DNA of 49,161 bases from JAAUQA01 sp036351435 (GTDB lineage Bacteria; Pseudomonadota; Gammaproteobacteria; Competibacterales; Competibacteraceae): assembly GCA_036351435.1 (NCBI GenBank), contig JAZBPA010000161.1:1-49161 (forward strand), in the 5' to 3' direction. Made by a program: the position numbers and the translations under genes. Shown here in pieces: positions 8,197 to 14,797 of this stretch. A model generated the notes under the pieces. That model was not told where the DNA came from and did no database searches. It saw only the letters and a list, made by a program, of their open reading frames with translations. Every line of letters begins with the position of its first letter. Within the stretch, counting starts at the first letter, position 1.

Positions 8197-9165
8197 ATGT
8201 CTACAGCCCAACCCCGCCCCCGTTTGGTCGCTGATATCGGTGGTACTAACGCGCGTTTCGCGTTGGTCGACGCAGCTGAGCGAATCTATGCCGAGCAGGT
8301 ATTATCCTGCGCCGATCATCACAGCATCACGGCAGCCATCAGCGCCTATCTGGAACAATGCCCGGAACCGAAACCGACCGTAGCAGCCCTGGCGGTCGCT
8401 ACCCCGGTGACTGGGGATCAGGTCACCTTTACCAATAATGCCGACTGGTCGTTTTCCATTGATGCTACCCGTCAAGCACTGGGATTCGAGCAATTACGCT
8501 TGCTGAACGATTTCACGGCACTGGCGTTAGCGTTGCCGCACCTGGATGCGCAGGAACGGGTTCAGATTGGTGGCGATGCGCCGATTGCAGAAACGGTTAT
8601 GGGCTTGATTGGGCCGGGTACTGGGTTAGGCGTATCCGGCTTAGTTTGGTCGGGCAGCCGATGGGTTCCGTTACAAACCGAGGGTGGACACGTGAGTTTT
8701 GCCCCGGCCACCGAGAAAGAATGGGCGATAGCCCAGGTTCTGCAACAACATTATGGCCATGTCTCAATGGAACGACTTGTGTCCGGTCCCGGCTTGGTGA
8801 ATATTAATCAGGCTCTACGAGAGTTGGCCGGGCAACCACCAGAGTCGTTGGAGCCGGCAGACATCACCGAACGCGGACTGACTGATAGTTGTCCGTACTG
8901 CAAGGAAACTTTAGAAATATTCTGTGCCATGCTAGGCGCGGCAGCGGGTAATTTAGCGCTGACCTTGGGGGCTCGCAGTGGGGTTTACATTGGCGGTGGG
9001 ATTGCGCCGCGTTTGGGAGATTTTCTAGCCCGTTCCGCTTTCCGTGACCGTTTTGAAGCTAAAGGTCGGCTGAAACCCTACCTTACTCCCATTCCTGTTT
9101 GGGTAATTACTGCCGTGCATCCGGCTCTGCGAGGAGTAGCTGCGGCAGTATCGGCTACCGAGTGA
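8197..9165 (+). CDS. glk: Glucokinase
   Basis: At 322 residues this is the same size as E. coli Glk and belongs to the bacterial glucokinase family, not ROK. It phosphorylates glucose with ATP in the cytoplasm. The N-terminal phosphate loop LVADIGGTNARFALVD is diagnostic. The catalytic Asp is in LLNDFTALALALP and an ATP-binding segment IGPGTGLGVSG is present. The late GVYIGGGIAPR completes the hexokinase fold. It lies directly behind pgm, so free glucose and glucan-derived glucose 1-phosphate enter glycolysis from one transcript. It ends just before a minus-strand terminator belonging to the porin gene. Confidence 0.94.
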   Translation: MSTAQPRPRLVADIGGTNARFALVDAAERIYAEQVLSCADHHSITAAISAYLEQCPEPKPTVAALAVATPVTGDQVTFTNNADWSFSIDATRQALGFEQLRLLNDFTALALALPHLDAQERVQIGGDAPIAETVMGLIGPGTGLGVSGLVWSGSRWVPLQTEGGHVSFAPATEKEWAIAQVLQQHYGHVSMERLVSGPGLVNINQALRELAGQPPESLEPADITERGLTDSCPYCKETLEIFCAMLGAAAGNLALTLGARSGVYIGGGIAPRLGDFLARSAFRDRFEAKGRLKPYLTPIPVWVITAVHPALRGVAAAVSATE

Positions 9166-9176
9166 AACCCGCAGCG

Positions 9177-9202
9177 AAAAAAACCCACCGCAGAGCGGTG
9201 GG
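9177..9202 (-). terminator. Intrinsic terminator of the OmpW-type gene
   Basis: CCCACCGC (9184-9191) pairs with GCGGTGGG (9195-9202) around a 3-base loop. On the minus strand the stem is followed by seven U (plus-strand A-run 9177-9183). It lies 50 bases past the stop of the minus-strand porin gene and fits a classic Rho-independent terminator. Confidence 0.85.
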
Positions 9203-9251
9203 CAGAGGAGGTGCTACAGAGGTTTAAGGGTAAGCGGGATTGGTTATATCG

Positions 9252-9920
9252 CTAAAAACTGGTTCCCACCGACAGCATCAAAACCCAGGGATCAATGTCT
9301 ACATCTACTTTGCGTTTGACGCCGTCGGTTCTGAGCGTCGCTTCGGTTTCGATATCGACATACCAGGCGGTGAAACTGCCGAACCAATTGTCTTTGAACA
9401 CCACATCAACACCCGCCTGTGCTGCGAATCCCCAAGAATTGTCTAGGTCAAGATCGGTACTACCGCCCAAGGCGTTGTCTAGCGAGGACGTCGTGTCTTC
9501 GTCGTAAAAGTACGTGTAGTTGATGCCGGCGCCCACATAGGGCCGTATCTGTGCTGTGGGCATGAAGTGATACTGTATCGACAAGGTGGGCGGCAATACC
9601 TTGGCGTCTCCTATCCGTCCCAACACACCGATCGACCCTTCCCCGCTGATATCGTGCGTGGTTGGAATAACGCCCAGCAACTCCAACGCCAGGTTATCGG
9701 TCATCATATAGCCGATCGTGAACCCCAAGGTCACGTCGTCGTCCACACTGACTTCGGAACCGGGAATACCGCTTACCGAGCCGCTATCGTCATTCGGCAA
9801 CACCCAGGCCGGGCCTAATCGAACCAGCCAATCACCGGTTTGTAGGGCAAGGCTGGGCATCGCTATTAAGGGGGTCAATGCTGCGATGCTAAGTATTGAT
9901 GTTTTAATACGCTGATACAT
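9252..9920 (-). CDS. OmpW family outer-membrane protein
   Basis: The 222-residue protein has a Sec signal peptide (basic start MYQRIK, hydrophobic core, likely cleavage after PSLA near residue 25). The mature part is rich in alternating aromatic strands and ends in SVGTSF with a C-terminal Phe, as expected of an eight-stranded OmpW barrel. Family cues are WLVRLGPAWVLPND, YMMTDNLALELL, QYHFMPTAQIRPYVGAGINYT and DNWFGSFTAWYVDIET. OmpW proteins form narrow hydrophobic channels for small molecules. AGGAGA precedes the ATG. It appears monocistronic, with the terminator at 9177-9202. OmpW genes are often oxygen- or stress-regulated, but no clear FNR box was found here. Confidence 0.9.
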   Translation of the reverse strand: MYQRIKTSILSIAALTPLIAMPSLALQTGDWLVRLGPAWVLPNDDSGSVSGIPGSEVSVDDDVTLGFTIGYMMTDNLALELLGVIPTTHDISGEGSIGVLGRIGDAKVLPPTLSIQYHFMPTAQIRPYVGAGINYTYFYDEDTTSSLDNALGGSTDLDLDNSWGFAAQAGVDVVFKDNWFGSFTAWYVDIETEATLRTDGVKRKVDVDIDPWVLMLSVGTSF

Positions 9921-10079
9921 TGTTATTCTCTCCTCGTGATTGCTTCCCAGGTTGTTATTTTCCTAACGGAACAAGACCTGCTCCATTGATTATTGTATAG
10001 CGTATCAGCTAGATAAGTATCATATTGTGAACAATTGTTGCTTCCGGGCCACGCGAGGATCTTAGGCAATCGCCTTAGG

Positions 10080-10628
10080 CTAAATCATCGGTAATAACGC
10101 ATGAGTCGGGAAAGTAGCCAATTTTTCTCGGCCCCGCAAAGCCAGCAGCTCTAGTAAAAACACACAGCCGATCACCTGTGCGCCACTGTCTTCCACTAGG
10201 CGGGCACAGGCGGCCATGGTGCCGCCGGTAGCCAGCAGATCATCCACCAAAATCACTCGCTGCCCCGCTTGAATCGCATCCTGGTGCATCTCCACCGCAT
10301 CGTTACCGTATTCCAGATCATAATCCACCCGCGCCTTGTGGTGTGGTAGTTTGTTGGGCTTGCGAATAGGGATAAACCCTACGCCTAAGCGGTAGGCTAA
10401 CGCAGCTCCGAAAATAAATCCCCGCGCTTCCGGACAGGCTAACAGGTTGGGTTGCCAATGCTGTTGCTCGCAATGTTCTGCAATTTTATCCACTGCAACC
10501 CGAAAACACGGGCCATTGGCCAGCAAAGGGGTAATATCCTTGTACACAATGCCGGGCTTGGGAAAATCCTCAATGTCGCGAATCAGTTCACGACAGGTAT
10601 CCAAAGAGGGCGCTATTGAGAGTGTCAT
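10080..10628 (-). CDS. apt: Adenine phosphoribosyltransferase
   Basis: The 182-residue enzyme salvages adenine to AMP using PRPP. The type I PRTase signature VILVDDLLATGGTM binds PRPP. FPKPGIVYKDITPLL near the N-terminus and ACPEARGFIFGAALAYRLGVGF are specific to Apt. The ATG at 10628 follows an AGG at fair spacing; a TTG two codons earlier is less likely. It is on the minus strand upstream of, and separate from, the porin gene. Another PRTase, hpt, lies at 32448-33008. Confidence 0.95.
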   Translation of the reverse strand: MTLSIAPSLDTCRELIRDIEDFPKPGIVYKDITPLLANGPCFRVAVDKIAEHCEQQHWQPNLLACPEARGFIFGAALAYRLGVGFIPIRKPNKLPHHKARVDYDLEYGNDAVEMHQDAIQAGQRVILVDDLLATGGTMAACARLVEDSGAQVIGCVFLLELLALRGREKLATFPTHALLPMI

Positions 10629-10843
10629 AATCAACCTGCACTGTTGTGATAATTAAAGGATCGGCGAGTGCCTGGAACATTCCCTACTATAGATTGCAGC
10701 TTGGCCAAATCCAGGTACTCAGTTTCTCTACACTTGAGGTGGAGCCATAATATGAAAAATACCTTCAAAAACCTTCGATTCCTTCGATTCCTTTCCGTTT
10801 ATTAACAGACCTGTCCCCTGCTCATTATTCATGATCCATTTTC
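10629..10843. other. Non-coding gap between apt and comF
   Basis: No gene is seen. A small tandem repeat occurs at about 10773-10795 (CCTTCGATT repeated twice). The gap should hold the apt promoter, but no convincing -10/-35 pair stands out. Confidence 0.4.
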
Positions 10844-11554
10844 TTAATGCGGCGTTCGGGCGCAGGCCCAAATGGTGATTTCCTGTACACCGGCAGTACG
10901 TAACACTTTAGCTATTTCAGCAACCGTACTCGCTGTAGTGACCACGTCGTCCAGAATCGCTACATGCTGCAGCTGGATGGGCTGACTGACGATAAAAGCG
11001 CCGTGAATATTACTGCGACGGGTACGGGCATCTAATCCCATCTGCGGCGCGGTATGACGAATCCGGCTTACAGCGTTGGGCAGCATCGGAATACCCAATC
11101 GTCGAGCTATTGGGCGTGCGATTTCCAAGGCTTGATTAAAACCCCGTTCTCTCATTCTTGCGGCATGCAAAGGTACTGGAATGATGGCTTGTGGCAATGG
11201 ATTAGAACGATCAGCTAGGGCTTCGCTAAGCCAGTCTCCCAGTAGGCGTGCTACAGTCAAACGCCCCTGGAATTTTAGTGCTTTGATCAGAAAGTCCACT
11301 GGCGGTTGATATAATAGCGGCACAAAAGCTTGGCTAAAATGGGGCGGTTGTTGTTGGCACCGTCCGCATAACAACTCGGTTCCTCCGGCCAAGGGTATGG
11401 CACAACAGTAACAGGCTGGGCTGTTTAGCGGTAAATCTGCTGCACAACCCGCACACAAATCACGATCCCCTTCTCCGGCTGCACCGCATAGCAGACAAGT
11501 TGGCGGAAAACCGCAAAAGTGTAGTTTTTTTAACCAGCTGTAAACTTTTGGCAT
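10844..11554 (-). CDS. comF: ComF family phosphoribosyltransferase-like protein
   Basis: The 236-residue protein has an N-terminal zinc-finger region with repeated CxxC pairs (CLLCG, LCAGC, CYCC, LCGRC) and a C-terminal PRTase domain. The latter has the PRPP loop in AILDDVVTTASTV and the family segment RERGFNQALEIARPIA. ComF/GntX proteins are needed for DNA uptake in competent species and may help use DNA as a nutrient; the molecular role is unsettled. The ATG at 11554 is preferred over a TTG 24 bases earlier, though neither has a strong ribosome site. It is divergent from bioB with very little space between them, so the two promoters must overlap. Confidence 0.88.
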   Translation of the reverse strand: MPKVYSWLKKLHFCGFPPTCLLCGAAGEGDRDLCAGCAADLPLNSPACYCCAIPLAGGTELLCGRCQQQPPHFSQAFVPLLYQPPVDFLIKALKFQGRLTVARLLGDWLSEALADRSNPLPQAIIPVPLHAARMRERGFNQALEIARPIARRLGIPMLPNAVSRIRHTAPQMGLDARTRRSNIHGAFIVSQPIQLQHVAILDDVVTTASTVAEIAKVLRTAGVQEITIWACARTPH

Positions 11555-11635
11555 GGCTTGTCTGTTGACAGGCAACAATGAATGACTGATAGTCGGCTAG
11601 TCGATACTAACAGTAATACCCCACGGAGTTATTTC

Positions 11636-12676
11636 ATGAAATTCGATCCCCTTCCCGAAATTCGCCATGATTGGACAACTGCCCAAGTTGTCGCTTTATT
11701 CGAGTTACCGTTCAATGACCTCTTGTTTAAGGCCCAAAGTGTTCATCGCGAGCATTTCGATCCCAATGCCGTGCAAGTCAGCACTTTATTAAGTATCAAA
11801 ACCGGTGCCTGCCCGGAGGATTGTTCCTATTGTCCGCAGAGTGCCCGTTACGATACCGACCTGCAACCCGAACGGCTGATGCCGTTAGAGCAAGTGCTGG
11901 AAGCCGCACGGCAAGCCCGAGAACGGGGCGCATCGCGATTCTGCATGGGCGCCGCTTGGCGCAACCCCAAAGAGCGGGATTTCGTGCATGTGCTGCAAAT
12001 GATCGAAGGTGTGAAAGCCTTGGGATTGGAAACCTGCGTCACGCTGGGCATGCTGGAGGCGGAGCAAGCAAAACGGCTCAAGGATGTTGGCTTAGATTAT
12101 TACAATCATAATCTGGATACCTCGCCGGAATTCTATGGCGAAATCATCACTACTCGCACCTACCAGGATCGCTTGGACACGCTTGATCATGTGCGCAAGG
12201 CCGGTATCAACGTTTGTGCCGGCGGCATTGTCGGCATGGGTGAAACAGTGCGGGATCGCGCCGGGTTGTTGATCGCCCTGGCTAACCTGCCGCAACACCC
12301 GGAAAGCGTGCCTATCAATATGTTGGTGCAAGTGGAAGGTACCCCGCTCTTTGGTTCGGAAGCGTTCGATCCGTTGGAGTTTGTCCGCACGATTGCTGCG
12401 GCCCGGATCATGATGCCGAAATCATTTGTCCGGCTTTCCGCGGGTCGCGACGACATGAGCGATGAAACTCAGGCGTTATGTTTCTTCGCCGGCGCCAACT
12501 CCATATTTTATGGCGACAAGCTGTTAACCACAGCCAATCCCCAGACAGTAAAAGATCGTGATTTATTCGAACGGTTAGGTATCACCCCGTTGGATTTGAC
12601 CACCGAACCGACTGAACAGAGTGCTCCTGATGAGTGCGACGCTGCCAACCTGCAAGCCGGTGCAGCACTCAGCTAA
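11636..12676 (+). CDS. bioB: Biotin synthase
   Basis: The 346-residue radical-SAM enzyme inserts sulfur into dethiobiotin, the last step of biotin synthesis. The SAM [4Fe-4S] cysteines are residues 59, 63 and 66 in CPEDCSYCPQS. YNHNLDTSPEFY, CAGGIVGMGE and RLSAGRDDMSDE are BioB-specific blocks, the last supplying the [2Fe-2S] arginine. The ATG at 11636 follows CGGAG. bioF begins 5 bases after its stop. No canonical BirA operator was recognised upstream. bioH, bioC, bioD and bioA are not in the window. Confidence 0.96.
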   Translation: MKFDPLPEIRHDWTTAQVVALFELPFNDLLFKAQSVHREHFDPNAVQVSTLLSIKTGACPEDCSYCPQSARYDTDLQPERLMPLEQVLEAARQARERGASRFCMGAAWRNPKERDFVHVLQMIEGVKALGLETCVTLGMLEAEQAKRLKDVGLDYYNHNLDTSPEFYGEIITTRTYQDRLDTLDHVRKAGINVCAGGIVGMGETVRDRAGLLIALANLPQHPESVPINMLVQVEGTPLFGSEAFDPLEFVRTIAAARIMMPKSFVRLSAGRDDMSDETQALCFFAGANSIFYGDKLLTTANPQTVKDRDLFERLGITPLDLTTEPTEQSAPDECDAANLQAGAALS

Positions 12677-12681
12677 TTATT

Positions 12682-13827
12682 ATGCGAAATCTGGCGGCTC
12701 AACTCGGCCAAGTACAGGAACAACAGCTATACCGCAGTCGGCAAGTCCTGGATAGCCCGCAAGGGGCTGAGGTAGTCATAGAAGGCCGCCACTATCTGGC
12801 GTTTTGCAGCAACGACTATTTAGGCTTAGCGAATCACCCGGCCCTGATCAATGCGTTCCAACAAGCGTCACAACGCTACGGGGTCGGGAGCGGTGCTGCT
12901 CATCTGATCAATGGCCACAGCCGTGAACATCATGCGCTTGAGGAAGAACTCGCCGATTTTACCGATCGTCCGCGTGCGCTGTTATTTTCCACCGGTTACA
13001 TGGCCAATCTCGGGGTGATATCCGCCTTGCTACAACGGGGCGATACCGTTTACCAGGATCGATTGAACCACGCCTCGCTGTTAGACGGAGGATTGCTGTC
13101 GGGCGCTCGATTAATGCGTTATGCCCATGCCGATGCGTACGCCTTGAGCAAACGCATGACAGGACGTGCAGGGGATGCTTTAGTCGCCACTGATGGCGTG
13201 TTTAGCATGGACGGTAATTTGGCACCGTTACCTGATCTGGTGAAGGTTGCACAGACCCACAAGGCCTGGCTGATGGTGGATGATGCCCACGGCTTTGGCG
13301 TGATCGGCCGCGAGGGGCGCGGCATTCTGGACCATTATGCGCTGAGCACAGAAGACGTACCGATTGTGGTAGGCACCCTAGGTAAGGCATTGGGGACAAG
13401 CGGAGCTTTCGTAGCCGGTAGCGAGGATTTGATTGAGTGGCTGATCCAAAAGGCGCGCACTTACGTGTTTACCACTGCTACGCCTCCAGCGGTGGCTGCC
13501 GCCACCCGAGCCAGCCTGCGCTTGGTTCGGCAAGAGGAATGGCGTCGGCAGCGGTTACGCGATTGGATACACCGATTTCGCACTGGTGCAGAGCAGTTAG
13601 GTCTGCCGCTTATGCCTTCCCAGACCCCTATTCAACCTTTATTGGTAGGCGATGCCGAACGCGCACTAAGCTTGAATAAGTCACTATCGCAGCGTGGACT
13701 GTTGATCAGCGCCATCAGGCCCCCGACCGTACCCGCAGGAACCGCTCGACTGCGCATCACGCTATCGGCCGCGCACCAGGAAATCCACATTGATCGCTTG
13801 TTGGATGCACTCGCAGCGGTGTTTTAG
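12682..13827 (+). CDS. bioF: 8-amino-7-oxononanoate synthase
   Basis: The 381-residue PLP enzyme condenses pimeloyl-thioester with alanine in biotin synthesis. The PLP lysine is residue 235 in GTLGKALGTSGAF. The aspartate-histidine motif VDDAHGFGVIG and the glycine-rich YGVGSGAAHLINGH are typical of the alpha-oxoamine synthase family. The ATG at 12682, 5 bases after bioB, gives the standard N-terminus. It has only a weak ribosome site, suggesting translational coupling to bioB. An upstream in-frame ATG would overlap bioB by 43 bases and adds no family sequence. It is the last gene before a non-coding structured region. Confidence 0.95.
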   Translation: MRNLAAQLGQVQEQQLYRSRQVLDSPQGAEVVIEGRHYLAFCSNDYLGLANHPALINAFQQASQRYGVGSGAAHLINGHSREHHALEEELADFTDRPRALLFSTGYMANLGVISALLQRGDTVYQDRLNHASLLDGGLLSGARLMRYAHADAYALSKRMTGRAGDALVATDGVFSMDGNLAPLPDLVKVAQTHKAWLMVDDAHGFGVIGREGRGILDHYALSTEDVPIVVGTLGKALGTSGAFVAGSEDLIEWLIQKARTYVFTTATPPAVAAATRASLRLVRQEEWRRQRLRDWIHRFRTGAEQLGLPLMPSQTPIQPLLVGDAERALSLNKSLSQRGLLISAIRPPTVPAGTARLRITLSAAHQEIHIDRLLDALAAVF

Positions 13828-13930
13828 CACCCTTTGTTATTTACAGTGAGAGTCTACTTTTGAGTTTTTGTTCTAATTGATGTGGCTGTGGTTTTTATAA
13901 AAGACCCTATTTCTATTCAGGGTTCAACAA

Positions 13931-14019
13931 TAAAAAAGACCGGACCTAAGAAGAGGTCCGGTCAATAACCACCAAAGGAGGATGTGCAGTAGATAAGGAG
14001 GAGAATTCATCTACGCACA
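13931..14019 (-). ncRNA. Candidate small RNA with anti-Shine-Dalgarno loops
   Basis: Read on the minus strand, this roughly 90-base stretch has three parts. First is a 5' hairpin: TGTGC-GTAGAT pairs with ATCTAC-(U)-GCACA (plus-strand arms 14009-14019 and 13983-13994), and its 14-base loop contains CUCCUCC. Second is an open segment with a second CCUCCUU motif. Third is a perfect 10-bp terminator stem (13938-13947 with 13954-13963) followed by six U. A TACTAT -10-like hexamer (plus 14025-14030) sits about 6 bases upstream of the hairpin. Exposed CCUCC motifs are known in several bacterial sRNAs that block ribosome sites. Expression is inferred. Confidence 0.55.
13932..13963 (-). terminator. 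Intrinsic terminator of the candidate small RNA
   Basis: GACCGGACCT (13938-13947) and AGGTCCGGTC (13954-13963) make a perfect 10-bp stem with a 6-base loop. The A-run at 13932-13937 gives six U on the minus strand. There is no T-run on the plus side, so it terminates minus-strand transcription. Confidence 0.8.
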
Positions 14020-14047
14020 GTCAAATAGTAGGCGCTTTGTCTAGAGC

Positions 14048-14128
14048 AAACACACTAAATTTCTTTTTATCACATTTCGATTTGTGACACTTTTATTACA
14101 AATAAAAAGCCAGTTGGTTAGTGTGTTT
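14048..14128. repeat. Nested AT-rich inverted repeat upstream of the phasin gene
   Basis: Three sets of arms nest in 81 bases. AAACACACTAA (14048-14058) pairs with TTAGTGTGTTT (14118-14128). CTTTTTAT (14063-14070) pairs with ATAAAAAG (14102-14109). TCACA (14070-14074) pairs with TGTGA (14083-14087). The outer arm is a perfect 11-bp match. It covers the expected -35 region of the candidate small RNA and lies 101 bases before the phasin ATG. It could be a cruciform, a structured leader or a set of operator half-sites. Confidence 0.55.
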
Positions 14129-14228
14129 ATTCTAACAAAAATCATTAGACTAACACCTGCCAAATCAGTGTCATGGCGATTGATCTTTTTCAAAGAACCG
14201 TAACCGCCGCTATTAGGGAAACTAAACA

Positions 14229-14648
14229 ATGAATGCAGCTACTCTTGTTGACTTAAATGACTCTCAGTCAGTTAACCAAGCCTTGAATTCCTTATATAAA
14301 GTAGGTTTGGCAGGGTTGGGTGCCTGCGCACGAGTACAACAGGAAACCAATACTCTGTTTAAGGTTTTGGTCACTAAAGGCGAAGAAGCTCAGGCGCGCC
14401 TGAATAAACAGGTCAGTGGCCAAGTCAATTTGGCTGAGGAACGACTGGAAGGTGCCGTGAAAGAAGCTAAGGGAACCTGGAATAAAGCGGGTAGTATTTT
14501 GCAGGGTTCTCTCAGTCAGCTGTTAAGGCAGTTAGGTATTGCCTCTCGTAATGACATTGATAAACTCTCTCAACTTGTGGAGAAGTTGGATCATAGCGTT
14601 CTGGAACTTTCTGAAGCGAGAAAGTTCAATGGGCCATCAGCAGTTTAA
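14229..14648 (+). CDS. Phasin family protein (polyhydroxyalkanoate granule surface)
   Basis: This 139-residue, almost fully helical protein has no signal peptide. It resembles short phasins that coat PHA granules: an amphipathic helical body (GLAGLGACARVQQE, LFKVLVTKGEEAQ) and the C-terminal block LGIASRNDIDKLSQLVEKL. That block is shared with PhaF/PhaI-type granule-associated proteins. It is preceded by a long non-coding region (13828-14228) with a candidate sRNA and inverted repeats. No obvious strong ribosome site precedes the ATG. No phaC synthase is in the window. The function as a granule protein follows from family resemblance. Confidence 0.85.
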   Translation: MNAATLVDLNDSQSVNQALNSLYKVGLAGLGACARVQQETNTLFKVLVTKGEEAQARLNKQVSGQVNLAEERLEGAVKEAKGTWNKAGSILQGSLSQLLRQLGIASRNDIDKLSQLVEKLDHSVLELSEARKFNGPSAV

Positions 14649-14721
14649 ACAACGCTGAGCAATACCCTGACTTCAATCCACGCTTCTTCATCCTCTCTCG
14701 CTACTCATCCTCTGTAATCCT

Positions 14722-14747
14722 CGCCCCGGCCAAAGGCTGACGGGGCG
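14722..14747 (+). terminator. GC-rich hairpin between phasin and fadH
   Basis: CGCCCCG-GCC (14722-14731) pairs with GGC-TGA-CGGGGCG (14735-14747), a 7-bp plus 3-bp stem with a small bulge. It probably ends the phasin transcript. There is no immediate U-tract, and it overlaps the likely -35 element of the fadH promoter. Confidence 0.45.
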
Positions 14748-14765
14748 GGCGATACCTTTTATAAT
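14737..14765 (+). promoter_or_regulatory. Likely sigma-70 promoter of fadH
   Basis: A perfect TATAAT (14760-14765) lies 17 bases after CTGACG (14737-14742, four of six matches to TTGACA). The start codon of fadH is 33 bases downstream of the -10. The -35 is embedded in the preceding hairpin. Confidence 0.6.
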
Positions 14766-14797
14766 GCAGCAAAACAACCACCAGCCAATAATCCTTT

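Noticed and set aside
11555..11635. BirA operator before bioB.
   Set aside because: Only scattered TTGT/ACAA words occur in the short comF-bioB gap; the TTGTAAACC-N15-GGTTTACAA pattern is absent.
13983..14019. Plus-strand reading of the hairpin as a CsrA/RsmA-sequestering RNA (GGAGGA in the loop).
   Set aside because: On the plus strand the terminator stem comes before the loop and no U-tract follows; only the minus strand has promoter-like, hairpin and terminator parts in the right order.
14041..14229. A 62-codon minus-strand frame upstream of the phasin gene.
   Set aside because: It coincides with the AT-rich inverted repeat, lacks a ribosome site and has no protein-like pattern.
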